Shown here in pieces: positions 1-10,737 of a stretch of 64,000 nucleotides of DNA; within the stretch, counting starts at the first letter, position 1, and each line of letters starts with the position of its first letter. The notes below the pieces were generated by a model. It saw nothing but the letters and a program-made list of their open reading frames with translations, ran no database searches and was not told where the DNA came from. This stretch comes from Engraulis encrasicolus (lineage: Eukaryota; Chordata; Actinopteri; Clupeiformes; Engraulidae): the NCBI RefSeq assembly GCF_034702125.1, contig NC_085878.1:22748502-22812501 (forward strand). The letters are read 5' to 3'. A program made the position numbers and the translations under genes.

Positions 1-18
1 ACACACACACACACACAC
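1..18. repeat. (CA)n microsatellite, cut by window edge
   Basis: Pure CA dinucleotide run at the left edge; its true length lies outside the window. Confidence 0.95.
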
Positions 19-536
19 TCATCTTCTCTCATCCCTCCCCCTCTATTCCTCCCTTCCTCTGTCTCTATCTCTCTCTCCTTCCCCTTTCCCTCCGCTGCTG
101 ATGTGAGAGACGGCAGGGCAGAGAAGAGAGACGGGGTGGGTGTGGAGGAGTCTGCTGGCTCCGGCTGCCTGCGTGGCTCTGGGCTGATGAGTCAGAGCGC
201 GGGGCCCTCGCTGACGAGCCTGAGCTGAGCCCTGGCTACTCTGGGCTGAAGAGTGTCCCCGAGGCTGGAGGCTGGGGCCAGCGCGGAGGACACGCCACTG
301 ACGGTCCTGATGCTGCTGCTGCTGCTGCTGTTGCCTCTGTTGCCTCGGCTACTGCTGCTGCTGCTGCTGCTGCTGTCAGGATTTTTTTGTCATCTCTTTC
401 TTCCCCTCTGAAGCCACACAGACCAAAGCAGAGCAGAGCAGACTGCCTTTTTATTTACACTGGGGTATGAGCAGCCGAGACCGCGGCCGCCGCTACTCTC
501 CCTACCCCCTGACTGTTCAATTCATTTCATTTACAC

Positions 537-540
<4 letters not shown>
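19..540. other. Gene-free stretch with CTG repeats; possible 5'UTR or promoter, unresolved
   Basis: GC-rich DNA with two (CTG)n runs between about 306 and 376 and a TGAGTCA AP-1-type site near 187-193. The base composition resembles a 5' untranslated exon or promoter of a fish developmental gene. However, no convincing coding exon or splice site could be tied to it. A short open frame from 467 is dominated by the adjacent GA repeat and is not accepted as a gene. Confidence 0.3.

Positions 541-602
<62 letters not shown>
541..602. repeat. (GA)n microsatellite
   Basis: Almost pure GA dinucleotide repeat. Encoded R/E stretches in this region are repeat artefacts. Confidence 0.95.
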
Positions 603-603
<1 letters not shown>

Positions 604-839
604 AACCATGGGAATACACTGGAGGAGTGCTGAGCCGCGGCAACGGAGGACTGAGAGTTGTACGAGGAGAGATGAAGGTCAAAACAAGAGCAGAGCAGAG
701 AGATACAGAACAGAGGAGGCAGGGGGAGTAGATACAGACACAGAAAGAAAAACACAGAAGAGCAATTGAGAGGACGGCTCAGACACTAGATGGAGAGGAA
801 AGGGTTCGGCGTAAAGGAGAGGAGAGGGGGATGAAATAA

Positions 840-995
840 GAGAGGAGAGAATGAGAGCAGAGCAGAGGAGTGCAGGTGGGAGGAGAAGAGATGAGAGGGA
901 AGGAGAGGAGAGGAGAGGAGGGGAAATGAGAGGAGAGGAGAGGAGAGGAGGGGAAATGAGAGGAGAGGAGAGGAGAGGAGAGGAGAGGAGAACAC
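840..995. repeat. (GGAGA)n pentanucleotide array
   Basis: Repeated aggag pentamers with minor interruptions (gggaaatgag appears twice, suggesting a higher-order unit of about 50 bp). Confidence 0.85.
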
Positions 996-1700
996 CGGAG
1001 AAGAGATGAATATGAGCACGCTGGAGGAGAGGAGAGAAACAGTCTGAGTGAAACTCTTCAAGACTCCACGTGACTCAAGCAGGCAGAGTGTTACGTAACA
1101 TGAGAAAAACACACACACATACAAACGCGTACGCGAACGCATGAACACACGGACACACACAAACACACTCACATGCACATGCACACACACACACAAACAC
1201 GTACACATACACAAACAAACATGTCCACATACACAAAGGCTGACACATGTACACAAAATCAACAACTGCACTACAGGTTCCTCTCTTTCTCGCTGTCTCT
1301 GTCTGTCTGATTCTGTCTCTTTCTCTCTCTCACTCTCTCGCTCTCGCACACACACACACACACACACGCACACACACACGGCTCACTCCAATCTTGGCTC
1401 TACTCAATCTTGGCTTAAACAAGGTGCGGTATGGTATCATGGAGGACGGCAGGGCTGTGCTGTTCTGCAGTCCAGTGGTTCATGTCAACCTCTGACTCCT
1501 AAGAGACACAGAGCTCCCATCCCATCTCGAAGTCATCCACTGCCCTCTCTCCCCGCCCATCTCTCTCTCTCTCTCATGATCTGTCTCTCTCTCTCATTCA
1601 GTCTGTCTTTCTCTCTTTCCCTCCATTTTCCATCTGCTCACTCTTATTCTGTCTCTTTTCTCTGCCCATCCCCTTATTCCCTTCTCTCTCCATGCCTCTG

Positions 1701-1702
<2 letters not shown>

Positions 1703-1784
<82 letters not shown>
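1703..1784. repeat. (TC)n microsatellite
   Basis: About 80 bp of pure TC repeat within a wider pyrimidine-rich tract from roughly 1555 to 1805. Confidence 0.95.
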
Positions 1785-1788
<4 letters not shown>

Positions 1789-1814
1789 TCTCATTCCCTC
1801 TCTCCTAGTACATC

Positions 1815-1945
1815 TTTATGACTCATTAGCCGTGTCACATTGTATTCATCGAAACCGTATTTAATGTAAATATAAAACAGCAGAGCGTTCCGTTATTAGC
1901 CTTTTGTTTTAGGGCCGTGGCACTAATGAGAAGCCCTACATTAAG
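1815..1945. promoter_or_regulatory. Candidate conserved non-coding island
   Basis: Unique AT-rich, non-coding sequence with TAAT and ATTAG homeodomain-type cores, bounded by microsatellites on both sides. Inference only: conservation cannot be tested from one sequence. Confidence 0.25.
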
Positions 1946-2074
1946 AGTGTGCTCTGCTCTGCTCTGCTCTGCTCTGCTCCGCGCACTGCACTGCACTGCC
2001 ACCGGGCCTCTGGGGTCTTGTTCTGCTCTCCGCTCCATACCGTGGGTGAGATACTGAGTGGCGGCAGTGGTGAT

Positions 2075-2207
<133 letters not shown>

Positions 2208-2322
2208 GAGAGCGCTTGTCTGTGTGTGTGTGTGTGTGGGGGGTGGGGGTAGGATAGGGTGAGAGACAAAGCCGAGCCCTGTAAATGTAACCAGGAGGTA
2301 TGAAGGCAGGAAGTAGGCTCAG

Positions 2323-2396
<74 letters not shown>

Positions 2397-2441
2397 CAGA
2401 GAGAGAGTGAAAAAGAGGGAGAGCGAGGGAGAGAGAGAGGA

Positions 2442-2484
<43 letters not shown>

Positions 2485-2539
2485 AATAGAGACAACGAGA
2501 GAGCGAGAGAGCGAGAGAGCGAGAGCGAGAGACGGCTTA

Positions 2540-2607
<68 letters not shown>
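2323..2607. repeat. Compound (GT)n-(GA)n-(GT)n microsatellite
   Basis: GT run to about 2379, an imperfect GA-rich block to about 2530, then a second GT run from about 2542. All open frames here are low-complexity artefacts. Confidence 0.95.
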
Positions 2608-2608
<1 letters not shown>

Positions 2609-2759
2609 ACGTGTGTGCGTAAATGCGTGTGTGTGTCTGGGTCCGGCTCAAGGGCCGTGACCCACATTAACCAGCCGCTCTCCTGGTGCAAAAGTTGTAG
2701 GATCGCTCGCCTGTCAGCCCTCGTGAATTGACAGTCTGTGAAGTAGAAGGAAAAAAAAC

Positions 2760-3110
2760 GGGAAGAGTAGCCACCTCTGAGGCCCTCCGAGAGGGCACCA
2801 CTTTGGCGTCATTGCCTGTCACCCTGGGCCCCGACGACGGTGACATCTCTGACCCTCAATCTGTATTCAATCTTTAAATCTTTGATGTCCTGGATTAAAG
2901 AAAGAAAGAGGGGATTTGCATCTCGGCTGAGCTCTGTGATAAAGACACGCCAGCCCCCCCTGCTTGACCGCGTGCTTTCGAAACAAGATGTCAATTAGCC
3001 CCGTTTAAAAGCATTTTATATCCCATTCGGCCCCTCTCATATTAGCTTCATTTCCAGCGAATTTCACGGTTCTGCTTTAATTATATTCAGATAGGAAGCA
3101 ATTGCTCAGT
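2760..3110. promoter_or_regulatory. Candidate conserved non-coding island
   Basis: About 350 bp of unique sequence with an octamer-like ATTTGCAT near 2914-2921, a TTTAATTA homeobox-type site near 3076 and other AT-rich sites. No splice-bounded coding frame is seen. It looks like a developmental enhancer set in repeat-rich DNA, but this is inference. Confidence 0.3.
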
Positions 3111-3367
3111 GCGATAATACCGCGTCTGGGTTTTTCTCGAGCCAGACAGACAGTTATACTCACCACATATACACTGCACTACAATATACACGCACCACAC
3201 CAACACCACAACACTATCTATTTCTATTACAGTAAGTACAGCGGGACGCTTGCCATTGCTTAATGTGCTCTGTGTGTGATGATTACTGAGAATAGAGGGT
3301 ACAGTGGATAAATCACTACTTGGTGGAGAATAGGCCATCGCAAAATGGTGTTGTGCTACTATCCATG

Positions 3368-3460
3368 AGCTCTCTCTCTCTCTCTCTCTGTCTCAGTCTC
3401 TCTCTCTTCCTCTCTCTCTCTCGCGCGCTCTCTCTTCTTCTCTTTCTCTCTCTCGTCGCC
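3368..3460. repeat. (CT)n-rich tract
   Basis: Imperfect CT repeats with tcgcgcgc interruptions. Confidence 0.85.
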
Positions 3461-3580
3461 ACACTAAATGGCCTGATCTCCGCGCCTCCCTCCCCCATCA
3501 CGCCCAGGAGTAATGCCACGGGATGAAATACATCCATTTTAGATGGCTATTACGCTCAGCACCTGAGTAATCGTGCCTGT

Positions 3581-3621
3581 TTTCTCCTTCTCCTCCTCCT
3601 CCTCCTCCTCCTCCTCTTCTT
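3581..3621. repeat. (TCC)n trinucleotide repeat
   Basis: Run of cct/tcc triplets; the serine-rich frame across it is an artefact. Confidence 0.85.
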
Positions 3622-3739
3622 CTCATCGCTCCTTCATCACCCCCCATCTCCCACCCCCACCACTCTTCTCCCACTCACTTTGCCATTCCTCAGAAAAGGC
3701 ACTTACACTTTGGTCATTCACAGTCCATTATTTCACCCT

Positions 3740-3862
3740 TTGTTTTTTTTTTTAAATATTTCGCGAGACGTTATATTAACAAGACCTCTGACAATGGGGG
3801 CAGATGCAGCTATTAATTCGCAATTATGCCGAATGGTTATTAGCAGCCTGTCTGAACGGAGA
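3740..3862. promoter_or_regulatory. Candidate conserved non-coding island
   Basis: Unique AT-rich stretch holding TATTAATTCG, CAATTATG and GGTTATTAG, which are typical homeodomain-type cores, immediately before a (CA)n run. No coding signal. Inference only. Confidence 0.3.
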
Positions 3863-3904
3863 GACGCAGACACTCATTCAGACGGGTGGTCAGTTATGGC
3901 GCCC

Positions 3905-3908
<4 letters not shown>

Positions 3909-3955
<47 letters not shown>
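3909..3955. repeat. (CA)n microsatellite
   Basis: Pure CA run of about 46 bp. Confidence 0.95.
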
Positions 3956-3958
<3 letters not shown>

Positions 3959-4216
3959 GTCTGGTCCATTCATGGGCTCATATACTTCCCTGTGTCCACT
4001 GGACCCAAAGAGACAATACGACCCCGTCAAGCTCCGACAGACAGACAGTGTGCTGCTGAACACATTGAGATTATCTACAGTACCATCTCCAGCTGCACCA
4101 TGACGCACCAGACCATACGCCTGACCTCCCACATGTGCCAAACTACTGAAGCAGTCAGAGTCAGACCCCCTCCCCTCCATGGTGCTTGTTAATCAGATTT
4201 ATATACCGTATACAGG

Positions 4217-4220
4217 CCTA

Positions 4221-4259
<39 letters not shown>
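4217..4259. repeat. (TAC)n-(TGC)n trinucleotide repeat
   Basis: Five or six tac triplets pass into eight or so tgc triplets. The 160 bp after it (to about 4420) is unique and non-coding and may be another regulatory island. Confidence 0.85.
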
Positions 4260-5160
4260 TGGGCGCTGGGCGTTAAAGGCTTTTGACCACAGAGCTCTTT
4301 TGTCACAAGTGATAAACCCTGACGGTCCACAGGGAGCCGTTGTGGCCTTGCTACAGGCCACTTGCTGTTTCATCACGTCAAATGCTGTCCTTATAATAGG
4401 GGCCGTGCTGAGGAAATAGGCAAGCGTCAAGCGAGTTAAGATACGATCGTCACCTCAAATGCGCCGATGACTATGACTTGAATTGCCTGTTGTGTGCATA
4501 GTAAACATACACATGCCACAGGGTACTGTTACTCAGTTGCTCGATCCTGGCGGGGAGAAAAGGGCTATATGTGTGTGTGACATTGATAACAGTGTGGTAT
4601 TATTGCATGTGAGCGTCTCATCTATCAAGACTGTAAACAAATCTATCAGAGACTGTGCGTTGCGTTCCTCTACAAGGTCCCTCAGCACAAGGAGCAGATT
4701 ACTCTGGTTAGAAGTGGTGACAAAACACAAAGAAAGAATTCTGAGCTTTTTGTTTCCTTTGTTGTCAGGAGTAAATATCACCGGCTGCCTAGGGGATGGA
4801 AGCACAGCAGCCTACTCGTGTTCTCGACGCAATTCCATGTCACAGGCATGGCGTCTCATGTGTGCAATGTTTCATTTCTCAGATTACACCGATAAATCTG
4901 GCTCCGGACAGGTACCTGGGTTTCATGTCAAGAGAAACAAACAAACATCAAATGCTGCAATCGAGTCGAAGCGGGACTGGTGTGGCGGGAGTTATAACTG
5001 GCTGGCCCCCCTTACCATATTAAAAAAAAAGTGGCAGAGTAACTTTCACCTTTCTGCTGAAACATGGGTTATTGTTTGTTCAGAGGGCCTTACTGGATCA
5101 CGGAACAACAGAGGCCACGTCTGGTGTTTGTTCTGTGAAATGCCCCTCCAGTGGCACAGT

Positions 5161-5163
<3 letters not shown>

Positions 5164-5245
<82 letters not shown>
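5164..5245. repeat. (CA)n microsatellite
   Basis: Pure CA run of about 80 bp. Confidence 0.95.
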
Positions 5246-5247
<2 letters not shown>

Positions 5248-5341
5248 ACATCTGGTCACCTCAGCCCACTCACCTCAATATACAGACACAGACACACAAG
5301 ACACGGACACACAGACAAACAAACAAGCAAACAAACAAACG

Positions 5342-5343
<2 letters not shown>

Positions 5344-5411
<68 letters not shown>
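5344..5411. repeat. (CA)n microsatellite
   Basis: Second CA run, separated from the first by a cacaga/caaacaaa degenerate segment, so the two probably descend from one locus. Confidence 0.95.
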
Positions 5412-5413
<2 letters not shown>

Positions 5414-5589
5414 GACCCAAACACCATTATCCAGCAGCAGACCTGACAACCCTGGCCAGAGCGTGACCTTCTCCTCTGCGTGTTTGCCTTATCGCTACGC
5501 TACAACATCAAGAGCCGTGCTCGCTCGGGGAATCTCAATCACGCCAGAGGCTCTCGTGCCTGAGACGGCCTGTCCATCACCCAACCAGT

Positions 5590-5890
5590 TGAATCCGAAC
5601 AATCAGAGCATCCTACTAACACCAAACCAAACCTACGGACTCACATGCATGGCTCACATGTGTCTGACTACAGGGTTTGTTCCCAGTCCTGTCTGGGGGT
5701 TCAATTCGAAATCCTCGAACCCCCCAGTTCAAATCAAATCAAGCCTACCGGCTCACATGGCTCACATGTGACTGAGCACCAGGGCCAGACCAGTCTTGTA
5801 AATAAATGTCTAGCCCTATCTGGGAGCTCAATCCTCAACCCCCCCCACCCCCACCCCCCCACGACAAAAAAAGGACAACTGAACATCCCG
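5590..5890. repeat. Degenerate minisatellite, part 1 (unit about 120 bp)
   Basis: Repeating landmarks are aaatcctcaaa, a run of C with caaaccaaacc, ggctcacatgtgac, atcaggacca and tctgggagctcaatc. At least two units are seen here. The array continues at 7095 and 7425 after two transposon insertions. Confidence 0.6.
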
Positions 5891-5959
5891 TGAAACTCTT
5901 GCGCTGCCCCCGTCCTGGCACACGCAAGCCTTGCATGTGAATAAGTCATTACAATATAC

Positions 5960-7087
5960 CAGGGGTACTCAATTAAAAGTCCCCGAGGGCCAGTTTTTCA
6001 AAATTCCTCCCAATAAAGGGCCGGGCCGGGCTGACACGACACGACCCCCACCAAAAAAAATAAAAAATGATAAGGCCTTTGTAATCACAAAACACACGCA
6101 CTCACACCCACAGCAGATATTTAGTTTCCAGTGACAGGATGGGAGAACATTTCTCTCATAAAGGGCCTGCATTTTTCTGGAGCACTGTGGGGTGAGGTGC
6201 CTGCCTTGCTGTTATTGCCACCCACCCTTTAGTATTTTTTTTTTAAATGACATAAGATTATCTTTTTTAAATGACATAAGATTAGCCTATATTTGCAGAC
6301 TACATTCATAAACATTTATTTCTTAGTGAGAAAACCAATAAGCCTGAAGATAACACTTTTCAAACAAATGTTGCTTATTATGACTTTGTTTATGCAGCTC
6401 TCACATGCATAATGAGAATCAGATGCAATAATGGACCCAACAAAGAGGACACATAGATAGGAGGACACCAGGTTTTGCCAACAAGAAAATGGCACATTGA
6501 TGCAATGTTGATTAAATGCAACAGCCAATAATAAATCATCAAGTTGCTCATAACTTTGTTTGAAATCTTATGAGGGGCTTAGCTTTCCAAACGAACTATT
6601 TGGGGACTGTTTAAAAGTGTGAAAAGTTTATCAAGCAATTCGTTTTTAAGTAGGCTACCCCTAGTTAGCTGCCAGCAGAGCTCAAACACAATTTGCCTTC
6701 ATTTGTGTTAGCAACTAGCTACAGCTAGTGCTAAACCAATTCGAAGTCCTAACACACTGTATGCAATGAAATGTGGACCATTACTTTCAAAAACGAGGCA
6801 AAGAGAACTTTGTAAATAATTTATTTACAAGTTCTACCGTACTTCCCTTCAGTAGTCTACCTCACAACAGCCTCTGCCACCCTCATAGTCACTTCTGTTT
6901 GGAGCCTGCAGGGAGAAACTGATTGAGGGGGCGGAGACACGGCACGCATCTTCCTAGCGTCTGTGGCGCGATTTCAAAATAAGAGCCGACAGCGCGATCG
7001 GACCAAAAAAAAAAAAAAATTTTTCAAAATTATTCGAGGGCCACAAATAGATGCCCCGCGCCGCGGGCCGCTATTTGAGTATGGGGG
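5960..7087. mobile_element. hAT-type non-autonomous DNA transposon
   Basis: The ends read CAGGGGTACTCAA on the left and TTGAGTATGGGGG on the right, an imperfect inverted pair typical of hAT elements. An exact 8-bp direct repeat, caatatac, lies at 5952-5959 and 7088-7095. The 1.1-kb body has no transposase frame. It interrupts the minisatellite that flanks it on both sides, so it is younger than that array. Confidence 0.8.
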
Positions 7088-7094
7088 CAATATA

Positions 7095-7210
7095 CTGTGG
7101 CTGTCAGTAGATTCAGTCCTAATCATCTAAACGCTCCCACCAAACCAAACCAAACCTTGAATGTGACCAGACATCAGGACCAGCCAAGAAATATGATATA
7201 TCAAATGGCT
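7095..7210. repeat. Degenerate minisatellite, part 2
   Basis: Resumes after the hAT element with aatcatctaaacgctccc, caaaccaaaccaaacc and catcaggaccag landmarks shared with parts 1 and 3. Confidence 0.55.
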
Positions 7211-7424
7211 GTCTAGTCAAGTCAAGTAGGTTTTATTGTCAATTTCTTTACATGCACTGGTCATACAAAGAATTTGAAATTACATTTCTTGCTTTCCCAT
7301 ACAGACATAGACTAATTAAGGTAAGGACATAGACAGTATAGACATAGACAGTACTTATACATGGACTTAAGACAGTATGGACATAGACAGTGCTCATACA
7401 GACATTTAAAGTGCAAGTCTGCAC
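7211..7424 (-). mobile_element. 5'-truncated LINE 3' end (Rex/L2-clade type)
   Basis: On the minus strand this segment repeats the 3' end of the LINE at 57.55-57.78 kb: the same gcaagaaatgtaatttcaaa stretch, tgaccagtgcatgtaaagaa, the aataaaacctacttgac end and the tandem tatgtc/actgtc motifs upstream. It lacks any coding part, as expected of a heavily 5'-truncated copy. It splits the minisatellite array. Confidence 0.8.
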
Positions 7425-7660
7425 GATCAATGCTAAATCCTCAAAGCTCTCACCAAACAAAGCGAGCCAATCCTTGTATGGCTCATGTGTGACCCAATAT
7501 CAGGACCACACTTGGGTTACAAATATACTGCAGCTTTCTGGGAGCTCAATCGAAAATCCTCAAAACCCCCACCCAATCCAAACCAAACCCACTGCCTTGT
7601 ATAGCTCTGGACCATCCCAGGTTTTACAACACATGGCTGTCTGGGGTCTCAATGTCCAGG
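7425..7660. repeat. Degenerate minisatellite, part 3
   Basis: Two further units with aaatcctcaaa, caaaccaaacc, tggctcatgtgtgac and atcaggaccaca landmarks; period about 120 bp. Confidence 0.55.
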
Positions 7661-9410
7661 GCTGTTTATGTTCGTGCAGAAAAGAGATAGTGGCCGACGG
7701 CCGAGGCTGACCTAATCCTGGCTTCAGACACAGTTCAGACCAATAACCCAAACAAGCGTCAGTCAGTCAGTGATCACTCAGCCCGCATGATGTAAGCCAG
7801 TAAACACTCACCGGGGTGAGTCAGGAGGTAGACAGAGAGACAGGCATTGCTGAAGACCTTCAATACAAGGGCAGGGTCAGGTCCAAAAACAAGCAAGAGG
7901 CTAAACACTTGGCTGTGACACTAAGGATATGAAAGGCCAGAGCTATCGAAAGACTGTTCTGAGGGGTCATAACCCGAGATTCTCTTTGTCCTGATTAAAG
8001 TCTAAAATACAATTCATAGTTCAAAAGCAATGTCTTCAACAAAAGAACATGAAATACTATACAAGGCCAATCTTTTCCGAGGTAATATCATTAAGAGCTT
8101 GTTTTACAATGATTACCCCTGCAGCTAATGAATCACATAATGATCCCAAAATAGTCTTAAATAGAGTGTCAAAAGGGGGAAAACCTGTCCACAGAAGAAA
8201 AAATAAATCCTGCCATCGTGTATTTACTCTTGCTGCCTACACCAGCTGATTCTAATCAGCAATACTCTTCCTCTTGTAAGATGGGCTAATTATTGTAATG
8301 GCTTGATGAGACAAGTGCATATTACTGTACTCTCAGCTCATGGGAGAGCTTATGGAAGGAAAGAAAAGTCATCGCCTTCTTTTCTCTCCTATTCTCTTCC
8401 TAAATTGCTTGAAACGGGAAACAAAAAAATAGTTGATATGACTAAGATACTTTGTATTAGGCTAGCTCCTATGGAGCAAAGTGGGGATGGCTCCAGGATC
8501 CAAAACAGTGAAAAGTACAGCAGAGTTAGGTGGCCGCAGTCAACACATAATACACATGATACACATTGCAAGACAGCTCAAGCATATTGTGAACAACTGC
8601 TTAATACAGACATTAGATAGATCAAACATATTGCATGTAAGTTATTGTACACACAGTTACTGCATATTTCACAAAAGATATATTAACCTGGCTGGTGAAT
8701 AAAAATAATGGGTCGTTAAAGTATGACAGATGTTTCTACAGCTCGTAGCCTTGTGATTTGTCCTCAAGATTTGTGTAGCGACCCGCTCGACAACACCCCC
8801 CCACCCCACCCCATCCCCACCTAACACCACCACCACCACCCACCCAAAAACACCACCCCACTATCAACACCACCAGCACCAGCCACCCACCATCACCACT
8901 ACCCAACGACACCCACCCAACACACTGAAATTATGCTTCCAGGAAGTGTCGTCATGACGAATCTTGGCATACTATACCTACCATCTCTGACTTTAGGTCA
9001 TCAAGGACATTTTGTTTGTCTAATAGCTCCAAGGTGAGAGAAATAAGGACAAAGCAGATAGAGCAAAGAGGCAAACCGGGTTATGCACGTGCATGCATGA
9101 CTTGCGCGGCAGCATCGCAAGGCGCAAGCCTCCAGAATTGGTATGAAGATGGCATACATTAAGCACACTGTGTATAACACATGCTGCTAAAGAAATGTGA
9201 AAAATAAAATATATTCCACACAACTGCTCAGGGACACCGTGACATGACAAAAGGGCCTTCAGTAGTCCCCAGACGGGCCACACGCACAGAAACACTGGGC
9301 AAGGGTAATAGATGACTCAGCTATAGGTTGTGTTCTTCACACAGAAAAATACTACTCTTAACCTAAGCTTGCCACCCCAGCAGTACCGTTTTACAGAACG
9401 CTTATGGACA
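7661..9410. other. Gene-free stretch, nothing recognised
   Basis: No credible exon, RNA gene or intact element was found. A C/A-rich low-complexity tract (acccc and accacc motifs) lies at about 8795-8920. Confidence 0.4.
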
Positions 9411-9418
9411 TTCTAAGG

Positions 9419-9624
9419 CAGTGTTTCCCAACCTTTTTTGTCTTGTGTACCCCCAAGCCTTTTCGTTGTGTCATGACTACCCCCTAAGTCAAGTTCTATA
9501 TCGCTTTCTCCATCCCAATGTAACTAAGCTCCATATATTTGTTAAAATGTCATTTTTCCAAGTACCCCCTGCAGTGTGCTCGCGTACCCCTAGTGGTACA
9601 CGTACCCCTGGTTGGGAAACACTG
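9419..9624. mobile_element. Short hAT MITE, copy 1
   Basis: Terminal inverted repeats CAGTGTTTCCCAACC and GGTTGGGAAACACTG, 206 bp long, flanked by exact 8-bp direct repeats ttctaagg at 9411-9418 and 9625-9632. Internal repeats of gtaccccc and cgtacccct. Confidence 0.85.
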
Positions 9625-9632
9625 TTCTAAGG

Positions 9633-9816
9633 CTGTGCTTTTCAACTTGTCCTGACCTCCGTACCCACCAAGCCATGCAAACTCCCTCACTCATGCGGTC
9701 TATATCTTCCTCTATCATAATGTCACTATATTTCATGCATTTGTATTTTCCACATGCCCCCTGAAGTGTGCTCACGTACCCCTCGTGGTTCACGTACCCC
9801 TGACTGGGAATCACTC
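9633..9816. mobile_element. Short hAT MITE, diverged copy 2, sharing a target site with copy 1
   Basis: A related but more diverged element (cgtacccct motifs and a gactgggaatcactc right end). It starts right after the second ttctaagg and is followed by a third exact ttctaagg at 9817-9824. The arrangement is repeat-MITE-repeat-MITE-repeat. Confidence 0.7.
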
Positions 9817-9925
9817 TTCTAAGGTACAGTATAGTACCATACAGACCTTTCTGCTTCCTTCTTATTTGGAAAAGGGGGCTTTGCACGTGCAGGTCTAATT
9901 TTGTACCCCACACTGTACCTTAGAA

Positions 9926-10244
9926 CAGTGGTTCCCAACCTATGGGTCTGAACCCAACCTATGGGTCGCCAAAAATCCACAGTGGGTCGCGAAGCCCTCT
10001 TGATTTTAAGGGGTTAGATTTGAATACCATATATAGCCCATGTTGAATAAATGACAAAGCATTTTACTAACATATGCATAGAATCAACAAAATATGAGTG
10101 ATACATTAAACATTTAGGCCTATTGTACATTCATTCTAAAAATTGAGGAATAAAATGATAATTAATGAGTTTCCGCAGATAACAGAGTATCAGCTTACAA
10201 TGGCAAAAATATGGGTCCCTGAGGAAAAAGGTTGGGAACCGCTG
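9926..10244. mobile_element. hAT MITE
   Basis: Ends CAGTGGTTCCCAACC and GGTTGGGAACCGCTG form an inverted pair. Exact 8-bp direct repeats ccttagaa sit at 9918-9925 and 10245-10252. 319 bp, non-coding, with a duplicated ctatgggtc near the left end. Confidence 0.85.
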
Positions 10245-10411
10245 CCTTAGAAGGTATGTATGTAACATTAAAAAACAAATACTGTGGGGCCAATTTCAAC
10301 ATTTACATTTCAGAACATTCACTTTTAAAATTTAACTCAGTTGTACAGTACTGCTTAACTATTTCTTCCTTTCTTTTTTTCACCTAAATGTCTTATGGTG
10401 GTTCATTCAGC

Positions 10412-10541
10412 TTGCTGGGAGAGTTCCACTTCATTTGGGGGCAGGCTTATAAGTTTGCAGTGGAAGTCAGTCGCTCAAGTGAAGGTACCTTTTTAGTCTG
10501 CTCACAGCAACCTGGGCAGCCTCATTGCCTGAGAGCCCTGC
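10412..10541 (+). CDS. Weak candidate internal exon, unrecognised
   Basis: A polypyrimidine tract and ttcattcag acceptor precede about 130 bp of open frame that ends at ctgcag|gtgagt, a consensus donor. The translation includes EFHFIWGQ and TFLVCSQQPGQ and matches no family I know. Chance exons of this size are common, so the call is weak. Confidence 0.15.
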
Positions 10542-10591
10542 AGGTGAGTACCTTCTTTACTCAGCCGTGGCATGGCATATGCCTTTCTTTT

Positions 10592-10737
10592 TCGAGTGTA
10601 AACAAGATCCTGCACGCTATCCATTCCAATAGCAAGCTTTAATACAACATTTCGGATCATCCAACCTTCTCCCTGATGTGGTATTCAAAGGTTGCTGGTG
10701 GAATGGACAGTATTCAGGATCTTTTTTACACTTAAAT
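10592..10737. repeat. Inverted repeat of about 30 bp arms
   Basis: gtgtaaacaagatcctg...ctatccattcca at 10598-10627 is roughly the inverse of tggaatggac...caggatcttttttacac at about 10699-10732. Probably the remnant of a small hairpin-like repeat. Confidence 0.45.

Noticed and set aside
7088..7100. Bacterial-type operon, CRISPR array or prophage features in any part of the window
   Set aside because: No regularly spaced repeats with unique spacers, no ribosome-binding-site/ORF packing; all structure is eukaryotic.
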